Below, one piece after another: positions 13,791-20,480 of a stretch of 32,856 nucleotides of DNA; position 1 is the first letter of the stretch, and each line of letters begins with the position of its first letter. The DNA comes from a virus. The translations under genes were made by a program, and so were the position numbers. The DNA lies in IMG/VR virus record IMGVR_UViG_3300050138_000561, positions 1 through 32,856 of that record. One strand, given 5' to 3'. The notes under the pieces are model-generated. The model saw only the letters and a list, made by a program, of their open reading frames with translations, searched no databases and was not told where the DNA came from.

Positions 13791-14088
13791 CTATGACGGG
13801 ATAGCCCTCCAAATTGAGGCGCAACTCTCTGATCTAAAGTTTACAGGCGGAGCGCTCGCTGAGACGATAAAGCTGTCTAATCTCGGCCTCTTTGTGCAGG
13901 ACTATAAAGACGAGATTCTTTTGGCCTTGCGTGCGATGAAGAACTACAACGCTATGGCCGATGTGCGTGTGTACTGTGAATCTTTAGAGCGGCGGATTGC
14001 GCGCGTGAGTGCAGCTTGCGACCGTGCTGAAGGCGAACGTGGTGGCATTAGTGAGGTCATTCGAGCCGCCCTCAAAGCCAACGCATGA
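13774..14088 (+). CDS. Hypothetical helical protein, 104 aa
   Basis: The start is the ATG at 13774, with AGAGG about 5 nt upstream inside the preceding gene. Mostly helical and charged (LQIEAQLSDLKF, YCESLERRIARVSAACDRAE), probably with a short coiled coil near the C-terminus. No family is recognised. Confidence 0.55.
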   Translation: MSTELNYDGIALQIEAQLSDLKFTGGALAETIKLSNLGLFVQDYKDEILLALRAMKNYNAMADVRVYCESLERRIARVSAACDRAEGERGGISEVIRAALKANA

Positions 14089-14327
14089 GCGCGCAGATGC
14101 GGCGAGTCGGCGATTCTGATATTCCATGCTCGGGTGAGACCAGCAACCACATTTTCGATTATTCGGGTGACGAGCGAACCGAGACGGTTTGCGGCCATCC
14201 CGAGAGATCGCACTATGCACGCGAGGATGGGTCGCAATCCTGCGGCACCATCATCGGCGACGGCTGCGATATCGGCGAAGAGCACGGCGGCCGCCACTGC
14301 AACTGTAAAGAATTCGTGAGACCATGA
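14085..14327 (+). CDS. Cys/His-rich small protein, 80 aa
   Basis: Contains a His/Cys series (CGHPERSHYARED, then HGGRHCNCKEF) compatible with a zinc finger. It is coupled by ATGA overlaps to both neighbours. No named family is recognised. Confidence 0.5.
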   Translation: MSAQMRRVGDSDIPCSGETSNHIFDYSGDERTETVCGHPERSHYAREDGSQSCGTIIGDGCDIGEEHGGRHCNCKEFVRP

Positions 14328-14503
14328 GCGCGCAAACGGAACGCCGTCAATGCCGTCCCTGGTACTGCCACGCCTGGCTTGCGTCGTGCATGACAAACCC
14401 GGAACAACCGTTTCAATGCCAGGGTCACCATAGCGAGTGTGATGCGTACGCGCCGTGTCGTGCTGGAAGCGGCTGCGAGCCCTCAGGAACAGGTCCAGCA
14501 TGA
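14324..14503 (+). CDS. Cys-rich small protein, 59 aa
   Basis: Starts MSAQTERRQCRPWYCHAW, very like the MSAQMRR start of the preceding gene, so the two may be related. Eight Cys in 59 residues (10, 15, 22, 32, 39, 45, 51 and flanking His residues) suggest metal binding or a disulfide-rich fold. ATGA overlaps at both ends. Confidence 0.45.
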   Translation: MSAQTERRQCRPWYCHAWLASCMTNPEQPFQCQGHHSECDAYAPCRAGSGCEPSGTGPA

Positions 14504-14724
14504 GCGGCACCTGCCAGCGAGCGCGCATCAGCGGCCCGAAGCGCTGCCAACGAAAATCCGTCGTCACGCGCACAACCCTGGGCGGCGTTCGCGTCTCCCT
14601 CTGCGAGCGCTGCGACAAGCGAGTCGGCTGGATGTTCAATCAGGTTGAGCGCGCGTTTGCGATCGAACCGAAAGAGCCGATGGCGAGCGGATACTGCCGA
14701 CTACCGACCGCGAGCCCGGCATGA
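14500..14724 (+). CDS. Small zinc-finger-like protein, 74 aa
   Basis: Begins at ATG 14500 (MSGTCQRARISGPKRCQRKS). A CERC knuckle follows at about 35-38 (VSLCERCDKRVGW), consistent with a zinc ribbon whose other half is Cys5/Cys16. The N-terminus is basic. No family is recognised. Confidence 0.5.
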   Translation: MSGTCQRARISGPKRCQRKSVVTRTTLGGVRVSLCERCDKRVGWMFNQVERAFAIEPKEPMASGYCRLPTASPA

Positions 14725-15059
14725 TCTATATGTTCACGTCTGGAGAATACGAACAGTACGGTGTCGGTAGGCACATTGAAGGACCGGACGACATTAACAT
14801 CGAGCCCTTCCTGTTGCAAGCGGATTCAGAAACTAAGGCTCTTTGGTCGGCGTACGCGGCGCGTGAAAGAAAAGAAGCGCCATATTGCGTGTACACCGAT
14901 TGGCCCCGTTCTGAGGCGCTTGACCGATGGCAGAAATGGCGCGAAGAGAATCCGATCCCGCCGTTCACAGAAGATCGCCTTCTTGAGTTGCTAAAGCCCC
15001 TCGGTTTCAGGGAAGTCGCGGTGACGGAAATCTACGATTATAAGTTGCCGGCATCATGA
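14721..15059 (+). CDS. Hypothetical protein, 112 aa
   Basis: A soluble acidic/aromatic protein (YMFTSGEYEQYGVGRHIEGP, LDRWQKWREENPIPPFTEDR) with a C-terminal helix-strand unit (LLELLKPLGFREVAVTEIYD). No family is recognised. It is coupled to both neighbours. Confidence 0.55.
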   Translation: MIYMFTSGEYEQYGVGRHIEGPDDINIEPFLLQADSETKALWSAYAARERKEAPYCVYTDWPRSEALDRWQKWREENPIPPFTEDRLLELLKPLGFREVAVTEIYDYKLPAS

Positions 15060-15211
15060 CTTCAACCGAGCGAAGCCGCAAGCGGCGCGCGATCCTCAAG
15101 GCGAAGAAGCGCTGCCTGTGCGGCGCCAAGCCGAAGCGCGGGCTCAAAACCTGCGCCACCTGCATCGAGCAGGGCGTTGTGCGCGTACGAGCATGGCGCG
15201 CGAGACAATGA
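15056..15211 (+). CDS. Small basic zinc-ribbon-like protein, 51 aa
   Basis: The N-terminus is highly basic (RSRKRRAILKAKKR), followed by CLCGAKPKRGLKTCATC, a compact C-x-C-x10-C-x2-C ribbon. Such peptides often bind nucleic acid or ribosomes, but that is inference. ATG overlaps the preceding stop and TGA overlaps the next ATG. Confidence 0.5.
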   Translation: MTSTERSRKRRAILKAKKRCLCGAKPKRGLKTCATCIEQGVVRVRAWRARQ

Positions 15212-15357
15212 AAAAGGCCGACCGCGCTTCGATCCGACCCGGCTCCTTCCCGACAGGAATAATCTCCGGCGAGGCGACGCAATGCGTGGCGGGCGCTGGG
15301 ACAAAACGTGCGTCCCATTACAAACTTTCACCTTTCACAACAGGAGCGAAACCATGA
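15208..15357 (+). CDS. Hypothetical peptide, 49 aa
   Basis: Starts MKKADRASIRPGSFPTGI and ends in an ATGA overlap with the next gene. There is little sequence character beyond a basic C-terminus. The only support is the perfect pair of start/stop overlaps, so the call is tentative. The alternative is untranslated leader for the next gene. Confidence 0.35.
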   Translation: MKKADRASIRPGSFPTGIISGEATQCVAGAGTKRASHYKLSPFTTGAKP

Positions 15358-15614
15358 AGGCGTTCTGGATTACGTTTGCCGATGGGCTGAAGCCCGGATG
15401 TTGCGAGGGCGAAAGCGCGCTCGACGCCCAGGCCCGCGCTCAAGAAAAGACGGGTCGCACGGTGGCGAATGCGGAGATTCTTCCGTACCCCGCGAGCCCC
15501 ATCATCTGGCAGGACCCAACGCATCCCTGGGGTCCATGCCCGCCATTCTGCTACACGCCGAATGAGTGCAAGGGCAAAAGTGCGTGCCCGAAGATGAAGG
15601 CATGCGATGATTAA
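15354..15614 (+). CDS. Hypothetical Cys-containing protein, 86 aa
   Basis: The ATG at 15354 is preceded by AGGAG at good spacing. The body has a short beta-helix start (KAFWITFADGLKPGCCEGES), then a helix with TGRTVANAEILPYPASPI. The C-terminus is Cys/Pro-rich (GPCPPFCYTP, CKGKSACPKMKAC). It is probably metal-binding at the tail. Function is unknown. Confidence 0.6.
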   Translation: MKAFWITFADGLKPGCCEGESALDAQARAQEKTGRTVANAEILPYPASPIIWQDPTHPWGPCPPFCYTPNECKGKSACPKMKACDD

Positions 15615-15888
15615 CCGCGAGTCCGAGGCGACCACGATCCGCCATACCCGCCGCTGCGACGAAGCGCGATCGTGCGGGCACCCGAACGCCTTCTGCGTAT
15701 GCTCGGCCGCCGAGCGGCTCCACGAAACGTGGAAGGAAGCCAAGAGCGGCATGCTCGTATGGGTGCCGCACTCGTTCGAGTTGCGGCGCATGCACGACGC
15801 CGCCGCGGCACTTGCGCGCCACGAACGCGAGTATACGAACGTCGACGAGGACGTCTGCCCGATCTGCCGCGACGAGGACGGACCATGA
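15607..15888 (+). CDS. Hypothetical Cys/His protein, 93 aa
   Basis: Cys17, Cys23, Cys30 and Cys32 form an N-terminal cluster (RRCDEARSCGHPNAFCVC). A C-terminal CPICRDEDG gives a second knuckle. A helix lies between (RRMHDAAAALARHEREY). This could be one split zinc site. No named family. Confidence 0.55.
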   Translation: MINRESEATTIRHTRRCDEARSCGHPNAFCVCSAAERLHETWKEAKSGMLVWVPHSFELRRMHDAAAALARHEREYTNVDEDVCPICRDEDGP

Positions 15889-16214
15889 TCACGCGCGTCA
15901 TCGAAATCCGCGACGAAGGCACGCGCATCATGGCGCTCGCCATCAAGATGGAAGCAGCCAACCGACTCGAAGAACAGGCGCTCCGTTGCTACGGCTACCC
16001 ACGAGACGGAAGCGCGATCGTCCTCATGAACCTGAACGATCAGAAGGCGTCAAGCGATCCATACTCCGAGGTTTGGAACGGCAGCCGCACGATGCGCGCC
16101 GCTCACGCTTGGATCACCGAGCATTGGGACGATTTCCGCGAGGGCGATGTGATCGACTGCCGCTTTATCGCGGGCACGGCTTCGGCTCCAGCGCGGAGCG
16201 AGGTATTCGTATGA
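15885..16214 (+). CDS. Hypothetical protein, 109 aa
   Basis: A mixed alpha/beta soluble protein (MITRVIEIRDEGTRIMALAI, then a helix, then SAIVLMNLND). The C-terminal part is WITEHWDDFREGDVIDCRFI. No motif or family is recognised. ATGA overlaps at both ends. Confidence 0.55.
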   Translation: MITRVIEIRDEGTRIMALAIKMEAANRLEEQALRCYGYPRDGSAIVLMNLNDQKASSDPYSEVWNGSRTMRAAHAWITEHWDDFREGDVIDCRFIAGTASAPARSEVFV

Positions 16215-16396
16215 GGCACACCGTGTACGATACGGCCCTCGAAGCGAGGGACGGTGGAGAACGCCTCCCGCTCACCACCTACCGCCGGCGCAAACGCTCT
16301 TTCTCGGCGCGCGCACGCCGGATCCTGACCTCGAACGGGGCGCTCTGCGTGTACGCGATCGCGCTCTGGATCCTCGGCGAGCTCTGGCTCCAATGA
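16211..16396 (+). CDS. Small membrane-anchored protein, 61 aa
   Basis: The N-terminal two thirds are polar and very basic (YRRRKRSFSARARR), followed by one C-terminal transmembrane helix (LCVYAIALWILGELWL). This gives a tail-anchored, N-cytoplasmic topology by the positive-inside rule. Function is unknown. Confidence 0.5.
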   Translation: MRHTVYDTALEARDGGERLPLTTYRRRKRSFSARARRILTSNGALCVYAIALWILGELWLQ

Positions 16397-16728
16397 CTCG
16401 GCCGTTGATTGCGGATCGAAAGCGCGACTCGGAAGCGGCACGATGGCATCGCGAGGTGTTCGAAGCGCACGGCCGGGTCTGCCATTTTTGCCCGAAGAAC
16501 GCGACCGACGCGATGCACGTCATCCCACGAGCCTCGCTCGGGAAACTACGATACACGATGCCCAAAGAAAACGGTCGGCCGGGGTGCCGCGACTTCAAGT
16601 TCCCCGCAGACGGCATAACCGACACCGGGCGCATCCACAGCGCAAGCGCATGGAATAAAATCGGCGCGGACTTCATTGAGCGCATCGAAGCCGCCATCCA
16701 AGAGCCAGGCAGCGGGAGCAAAGAATGA
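16393..16728 (+). CDS. HNH-type endonuclease-like protein, 111 aa
   Basis: Residues 30-65 show a Cys pair (VCHFC), then TDAMHVIPR with His42 in the D-x-x-H position of an HNH motif. The third part is ENGRPGC. A C-terminal helix follows (WNKIGADFIERIEAAI). The order Cys-x2-Cys, D-x-x-H, N-x-R-P-x-C resembles HNH phage proteins of the NinG-like kind. The final catalytic His/Asn is not certain, so activity cannot be asserted. Confidence 0.6.
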   Translation: MTRPLIADRKRDSEAARWHREVFEAHGRVCHFCPKNATDAMHVIPRASLGKLRYTMPKENGRPGCRDFKFPADGITDTGRIHSASAWNKIGADFIERIEAAIQEPGSGSKE

Positions 16729-16889
16729 GCCGTCGGGGACTGGTTTGCGCGGCGATAAACCTCGTTCTCGTATTCGCGTTCGCGATTCTGACCGTTCGCT
16801 ACACCGGGCCGGTTGGTCCGCAGTTCTTGATTGGCGCAGCGTTTGGGTTCATCACCGCCGTTCTCGCGCACGAAGGGACAAAGCCATGA
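16725..16889 (+). CDS. Small two-helix membrane protein, 54 aa
   Basis: Two hydrophobic segments, about 6-24 (LVCAAINLVLVFAFAILTV) and about 34-48 (FLIGAAFGFITAVLA), with a Gly/Pro turn between. It overlaps both neighbouring genes by ATGA. Unknown function. Its early-operon position argues against lysis. Confidence 0.5.
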   Translation: MSRRGLVCAAINLVLVFAFAILTVRYTGPVGPQFLIGAAFGFITAVLAHEGTKP

Positions 16890-17431
16890 GCGACCTCAAC
16901 CTCGACGCGCTCGCTGAGAAGGCGAAGGCGGCAACGCCTGGGCCGTGGCGACTCGTAGATTACGCTGGCAGTTTGCTACGACATAGCGGCGCTCCGCCTT
17001 GCGTGTCCGTCATCGCTGCCGACGAGAATCCGATATACCAAAATATCGAACCAGAGGAAGGCGATTATGAGAACGCTCGTTTCATCTCCGCCCTCTCACC
17101 GGACGTTGCGCTGGCACTCATCGCGCGGATACGGGAAGCGGAGAAACGTGTTTTGCTTCTCGCGGCTGGTGACCTGGCAAGTGAAGAGGAGTTGGGATTG
17201 TACGCTTTCGCAAGTGACGCGAAGCACCAACGCGAACGCGCCGAGAAAGCCGAAGCCGAGCGCGACCGACTTGCGGCCACCGTTGCGAGAGTGCGGGCGG
17301 TAGGTTCTTCTCCACTCACGCAAGGACTTGGCTTCCAAGACCAATCGTTTATCGAAGGTTACGAAATGGCACACGCCGCCATCCACGCCGCCCTCGAAGC
17401 CGACGCCGCGCCTGCGGGAGACGAGAAGTGA
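16886..17431 (+). CDS. Ead/Ea22-like protein, 181 aa
   Basis: The N-terminus (LDALAEKAKAATPGPWRLVD) and ENARFISALSPDVALALIAR (residues about 63-82) are the recurring signature of Ead/Ea22-like phage proteins. A coiled coil (AEKAEAERDRLAATVARVRA) follows, then a C-terminal HAAIHAALEADAAPAG tail. The family is common in lambdoid accessory regions and its role is not established. The coiled coil and tail are nearly identical, at DNA level too, to the gene at 17936-18529. Confidence 0.7.
   Translation: MSDLNLDALAEKAKAATPGPWRLVDYAGSLLRHSGAPPCVSVIAADENPIYQNIEPEEGDYENARFISALSPDVALALIARIREAEKRVLLLAAGDLASEEELGLYAFASDAKHQRERAEKAEAERDRLAATVARVRAVGSSPLTQGLGFQDQSFIEGYEMAHAAIHAALEADAAPAGDEK
17238..17301 (+). 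repeat. 64-bp dispersed direct repeat, copy 1
   Basis: Matches 18345-18408 at 62 of 64 positions. It encodes the coiled-coil EKAEAERDRLAATVARVRAV of the Ead/Ea22-like genes. A shorter relative, encoding ERDRLAAIV, lies in the gene at 19602-19865. Confidence 0.85.
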
Positions 17432-17652
17432 AGGCCAGGAAGGTCATAGTGAATGGGTGTGAGCATCGCGTCGAAACCGACAGGCTGAGTTACGCCGACG
17501 TTGCTGCCCTCGCCGGAAAGCCGGGCGCGAAAGAACTAACGATGACGTACGACAGGGCTGCGTACAAGAAACAAGGTTTGCTAAGTCCGGGCGAATCTAT
17601 AAAGGTTGTGGATGGCACCATCTTCTGTGCCGTCTACACGGGCAACGCATGA
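17428..17652 (+). CDS. Stand-alone multiubiquitin-type (beta-grasp, ubiquitin-like) domain protein, 74 aa
   Basis: The whole protein follows the multiubiquitin domain pattern: KVIVNGCEHRVETDRLSYAD, then VAALAGKPGAKELTMTYDRA, then LLSPGESIKVVDGTIFCAVY. Conserved points are VNG near the start, the LSYxxVxxLAG strand-helix, the PGExIKVxDGxxF end and the overall length. The C-terminus is TGNA rather than the GG used for conjugation, so it is probably not a modifier as it stands. No E1, E2 or JAB-like gene is seen nearby. Function in phages is unknown. Confidence 0.7.
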   Translation: MKARKVIVNGCEHRVETDRLSYADVAALAGKPGAKELTMTYDRAAYKKQGLLSPGESIKVVDGTIFCAVYTGNA

Positions 17653-17939
17653 CCGACGACACGTTACGCGAGGCCGAGCGGCTTTACGCCGAGGCGTTCG
17701 GCGCTTACCGCAAGTGGGACCAGGCTGGCGTTGAGCATAGCGTGGCACACGTTGCGTTCGATGCAGGATACCGTGCCGTACACGCCGCCCACGAAGCCTG
17801 TTACACGGAAGCCCCTCGTGATGCTTCGATTGGCTTAGAGACATCGCCACATAAGCACGATTGGATAAACCATTCGCAAGAGAACGGCGCAACATTCGCG
17901 ACTTGTTCGTTCTGCCTGACCTGCGTGCAACTTCGATGA
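17649..17939 (+). CDS. Hypothetical protein, 96 aa
   Basis: Helical N-terminus (LREAERLYAEAFGAYRKWDQ), a repeated-looking AFDAGYRAVHAAHEAC, then a C-terminal Cys/His part (HKHDWINHS, CSFCLTC) that could bind zinc. No family is recognised. It overlaps both neighbours. Confidence 0.55.
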   Translation: MTDDTLREAERLYAEAFGAYRKWDQAGVEHSVAHVAFDAGYRAVHAAHEACYTEAPRDASIGLETSPHKHDWINHSQENGATFATCSFCLTCVQLR

Positions 17940-18529
17940 CGCGGGAAATGAAACTCCACAATCGCATTGTCGCCCTCGAAGCAGAGATTCGCCGCCTGAC
18001 CGCCGAGAACGACGAGTTGCGGGCGAGCGTTACGCGCTACGGCGACGAAGGCGCGCTGGCCGCGCTGCGCGATGCCAACGCTCGCGCCGAGAAAGCCGAA
18101 GCCGAGAACGCGGAGTTGCGGGCTCGCGTGACAAGAGCGAACAACGCGGAGAGCGATGCGGTCGAAGCGATGGACCGCCTGGGCGACTTGATTTCTTCCA
18201 CGAACGAACTGACCGCCGAGGGAATTGTTGCCCTGACGTTTCGCGGATGCATGCATGGAGCGCACGAGGACCCGGCTCTTTTCGGCGACCGCTGCCCTTC
18301 GTGCAAATGGATCGCGAAAGACCCGACCTTGCTCGTTCAAGACCGCGCCGAGAAAGCCGAAGCAGAGCGCGACCGTCTTGCGGCCACCGTTGCGAGAGTG
18401 CGGGCGGTCGCTAAGGATTGGCTTGCGCTCGCACCCACCACAGACGACGCCGACCACCGTTTCGTCAACGCCGACGACCTCGACGCCGCCCTCGAAGCCG
18501 ACGCCGCGCCTGCGGGATACGAGAAGTGA
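17936..18529 (+). CDS. Coiled-coil Ead/Ea22-like paralogue, 197 aa
   Basis: Residues 1-75 are an almost continuous coiled coil (ALEAEIRRLTAENDEL, RAEKAEAENAELRARV). The middle carries CMHGAHEDPALFGDRCPSC, a Cys/His insert that may bind zinc. The C-terminal AERDRLAATVARVRAV and ALEADAAPAGYEK segments copy those of the gene at 16886-17431. The two probably arose by duplication and segment exchange. Function is unknown. Confidence 0.6.
   Translation: MTREMKLHNRIVALEAEIRRLTAENDELRASVTRYGDEGALAALRDANARAEKAEAENAELRARVTRANNAESDAVEAMDRLGDLISSTNELTAEGIVALTFRGCMHGAHEDPALFGDRCPSCKWIAKDPTLLVQDRAEKAEAERDRLAATVARVRAVAKDWLALAPTTDDADHRFVNADDLDAALEADAAPAGYEK
18345..18408 (+). repeat. 64-bp dispersed direct repeat, copy 2
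   Basis: Second copy of 17238-17301 with two mismatches. A further 47-bp pair (17385-17431 and 18483-18529, one mismatch) ends both genes, so the C-terminal coding ends are duplicated. Confidence 0.85.
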
Positions 18530-18801
18530 GCGACGATGCGCGCGATATTTACTGCGCGAGCAAGCCGGGATGGCCTGGCTTCGTTGCGGCAACGGTTGAC
18601 GACACGGACGACAAGAAGCACAAGAAATGGGTGGCCGATACGCTGCGCGATTGGATAAGGAGCGGCTATAAAGTGGTTGGGAAGTTCACGCGCGCCGAGT
18701 CCGTTGCTGGCCTCGGCGAATACGCCGACGAACGAAAACGGCGAGCCCAAAACCCACAAAGCGTTCCCGGACTTCCGCTTTTCGCGGATGTGAAGCCATG
18801 A
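18526..18801 (+). CDS. Hypothetical protein, 91 aa
   Basis: Starts at GTG in a GTGA overlap (VSDDARDIYCASKPGWPGFV). A basic helix (KKHKKWVADTLRDWIRSGYK) is followed by a polar tail ending VPGLPLFADVKP. No named family. Real by coupling and composition. Confidence 0.55.
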   Translation: MSDDARDIYCASKPGWPGFVAATVDDTDDKKHKKWVADTLRDWIRSGYKVVGKFTRAESVAGLGEYADERKRRAQNPQSVPGLPLFADVKP

Positions 18802-18877
18802 CCGTCACCCCTCTCCAAGAGGCCAATCGCCGGAAACTGATTGCGGCGTTCGAGGCACCGGAAAACCAGGCGCGGCA
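18795..18877 (+). repeat. 83-bp direct repeat flanking the methyltransferase cassette, copy 1
   Basis: Identical to 19873-19955 at 81 of 83 positions. It includes the start codon and first 26 codons of the gene at 19876-20166. The copies lie 1,078 bp apart and bracket the adenine methyltransferase and two small genes. Confidence 0.9.
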
Positions 18878-18881
18878 ATGA
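18798..18881 (+). pseudogene. Truncated 27-codon copy of the gene at 19876-20166
   Basis: It encodes MTVTPLQEANRRKLIAAFEA and seven more residues, then stops where the DNA joins the methyltransferase start codon. The downstream full copy begins MIVTPLQEANRRK and continues for 96 residues. It is thus a 5' remnant left by a duplication or cassette insertion. Its TGA overlaps the methyltransferase ATG, so it may still serve for translational coupling. Confidence 0.8.
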
Positions 18882-19408
18882 AGGCGACGCTTGCGCCGAT
18901 GATGTCCTCGGATCGCATGGATTGGGAAACGCCCGCGTCTGTGTTCGACCCGCTCGACCGAGAGTTCGGCTTCACGTTGGACGTGTGCGCCACGGCAGAG
19001 AACGCAAAGTGTACGCGCTTCTACTCGCCCAAAGACAACGGCCTCGAACGCTCTTGGGACAACGAAACGTGTTGGATGAACCCGCCGTATGGTCGCGAGA
19101 TTGGCAAGTGGATTCGCAAGGCGGCACAGTCCGCGCTCCACGAAAACGCGACGGTGGTTTGCCTCATCCCTGCGCGCACCGATACATCGTATTGGCACGA
19201 CTACTGCATGAAGGGCGAGATCCGGTTCCTGCGCGGAAGAATCACCTTTGTCGGTGCCCCTGCGCCGGCGCCATTCCCGAGCGCCGTTGTCATCTTCAGG
19301 CCAAGACAAACCCATGACTTATGGATTCGCGAGATGCAGGATGTACTTGAGGAGGACTCCGGCTTGCTTGACAAAGATCGCGAGAGAATGCGAAGGGGTC
19401 TGCCATGA
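18878..19408 (+). CDS. Phage N6-adenine DNA methyltransferase (Dam-like, PF05869 type)
   Basis: 176 aa, the normal size of this family. It transfers a methyl group from S-adenosylmethionine to adenine in DNA, typically shielding phage DNA from restriction. Signature points are WETP (16-19), FTLDVCATAENAKC (32-45), the catalytic MNPPY (67-71), CLIPARTDTSYWHDYC (95-110) and FLRGRITFVG. It lies inside an 83-bp direct repeat, suggesting acquisition or duplication as a unit. No partner restriction enzyme is present, so it acts as an orphan enzyme. The target site cannot be read from the sequence. Confidence 0.9.
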   Translation: MKATLAPMMSSDRMDWETPASVFDPLDREFGFTLDVCATAENAKCTRFYSPKDNGLERSWDNETCWMNPPYGREIGKWIRKAAQSALHENATVVCLIPARTDTSYWHDYCMKGEIRFLRGRITFVGAPAPAPFPSAVVIFRPRQTHDLWIREMQDVLEEDSGLLDKDRERMRRGLP

Positions 19409-19605
19409 ATGGACGCGCTGAGGCGTCGTTAATGATCGCCGCTAAAAAACTTGGAAGGCTATCGTTTCACGTGGTGATCGACCCAGGCCCGCCAACCGCT
19501 GCGGACGCGAACGATTATGAGTTACCCTACGGCGAGGGTGACACGCTTGCCGAGGCGCTAAAAGAGGCAATCGCTCATGCCAAGACGATGGGGCGACCAA
19601 TATGA
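19405..19605 (+). CDS. Hypothetical protein, 66 aa
   Basis: A small alpha/beta protein (ASLMIAAKKLGRLSFHVVID, then TLAEALKEAIAHAKTM). No family is recognised. It is coupled to the methyltransferase and to the next gene, and lies within the repeat-bracketed cassette. Confidence 0.5.
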   Translation: MNGRAEASLMIAAKKLGRLSFHVVIDPGPPTAADANDYELPYGEGDTLAEALKEAIAHAKTMGRPI

Positions 19606-19865
19606 ACATTGCTGACGTTCGGGAGAGATACGAAGCCAAAAGATACTTTACGAGGACCGACCTCGGCCTCGCCTTAGCAGAAGTAGATCGTCTTGCGGGC
19701 ATAATCGCACATCTTGAAACCCTGAGAGAAGCCGATGGGCAAGTCATACTCGACACAAGAACCGAACGCGACCGTCTTGCGGCCATCGTGTCGGCGGTTG
19801 AAGATGAGCGGGCCTGGTTCGACAGGACTTGTGAACGCAATCCTCGGCAGAGCGGCCTCCGATGA
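19602..19865 (+). CDS. Small coiled-coil protein, Ead/Ea22-like fragment, 87 aa
   Basis: A helical protein (ALAEVDRLAGIIAHLETLRE) whose RTERDRLAAIVSAVEDE segment is related to the coiled coil of the Ead/Ea22-like genes at 16886 and 17936. It is probably a shortened relative. Function is unknown. Confidence 0.5.
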   Translation: MNIADVRERYEAKRYFTRTDLGLALAEVDRLAGIIAHLETLREADGQVILDTRTERDRLAAIVSAVEDERAWFDRTCERNPRQSGLR

Positions 19866-19872
19866 GTAACAC

Positions 19873-19955
19873 GCCATGATCGTCACCCCGCTCCAAGAGG
19901 CCAATCGCCGGAAACTGATTGCGGCGTTCGAGGCACCGGAAAACCAGGCGCGGCA
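19873..19955 (+). repeat. 83-bp direct repeat flanking the methyltransferase cassette, copy 2
   Basis: This copy belongs to the intact gene at 19876-20166. Recombination with 18795-18877 would delete 1,078 bp and restore one intact gene without the methyltransferase. Confidence 0.9.
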
Positions 19956-20166
19956 GTTGTTTGGTTCGGGCCGCACTCTTGGCGGGGCGCGTTTGTGCGC
20001 CTTCACGCTTCGCTGCGACATAGTTGACTGGCGCGGCGTTGGCGAGGAACAAACGTATCTCGTGTCATGGAACGACGCCGAGAAACTGACCTTCGCACAG
20101 ATAGGCGCGAGGCTGCGAGAACGATGGGGGATACCGAAGTGCCGGATCGGCAACTCGACCTCCTGA
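19876..20166 (+). CDS. Hypothetical protein, 96 aa (parent of the truncated copy at 18798)
   Basis: Starts MIVTPLQEANRRKLIAAFEA. The C-terminal two thirds have a beta-rich part (ARLCAFTLRCDIVDWRGVGE, TYLVSWNDAEKLTF) and a helix (IGARLRERWG). No named family. It begins 10 nt after the previous stop, the first small break in the row of overlapping genes. Confidence 0.6.
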   Translation: MIVTPLQEANRRKLIAAFEAPENQARQLFGSGRTLGGARLCAFTLRCDIVDWRGVGEEQTYLVSWNDAEKLTFAQIGARLRERWGIPKCRIGNSTS

Positions 20167-20480
20167 CGCCGCTCGTCGCCCCACCGAAACGGCGCGGCAC
20201 GATCGACGAACGCTTCGCCGAATTCCACGCCAGTAACCCGCAAGTCTACCGCAACCTCGTCGCGCTCGCACACCGCGCCTTCGCCGCCGGCCGGGACCGC
20301 CTCGGCATGAAGCAACTGTGGGAGGTGCTGCGATGGGAATACGCGCTCGGAACGACCGGCGATACCTACAAGCTCAATAACGATTACACTGCGCTCTACG
20401 CGCGGCTTTTGGCCGCGAACGAGCCGGAGCTGGCGCATGTCTTCGAGACGCGCGCGCGCAAGCCGCGCCGGGCCGCGTGA
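20124..20480 (+). CDS. Conserved phage hypothetical protein, 118 aa
   Basis: The central part (IDERFAEFHASNPQVYRNLV, AFAAGRDRLGMKQLWEVLRW, KLNNDYTALYARLLAANEPE) matches a family of small phage proteins often found near RusA and Dam-type genes. The function of that family is unknown to me. The ATG at 20124 overlaps the previous gene by 43 bases. A GTG at 20139 preceded by GGGGAT is an equally possible start. Confidence 0.6.
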   Translation: MGDTEVPDRQLDLLTPLVAPPKRRGTIDERFAEFHASNPQVYRNLVALAHRAFAAGRDRLGMKQLWEVLRWEYALGTTGDTYKLNNDYTALYARLLAANEPELAHVFETRARKPRRAA

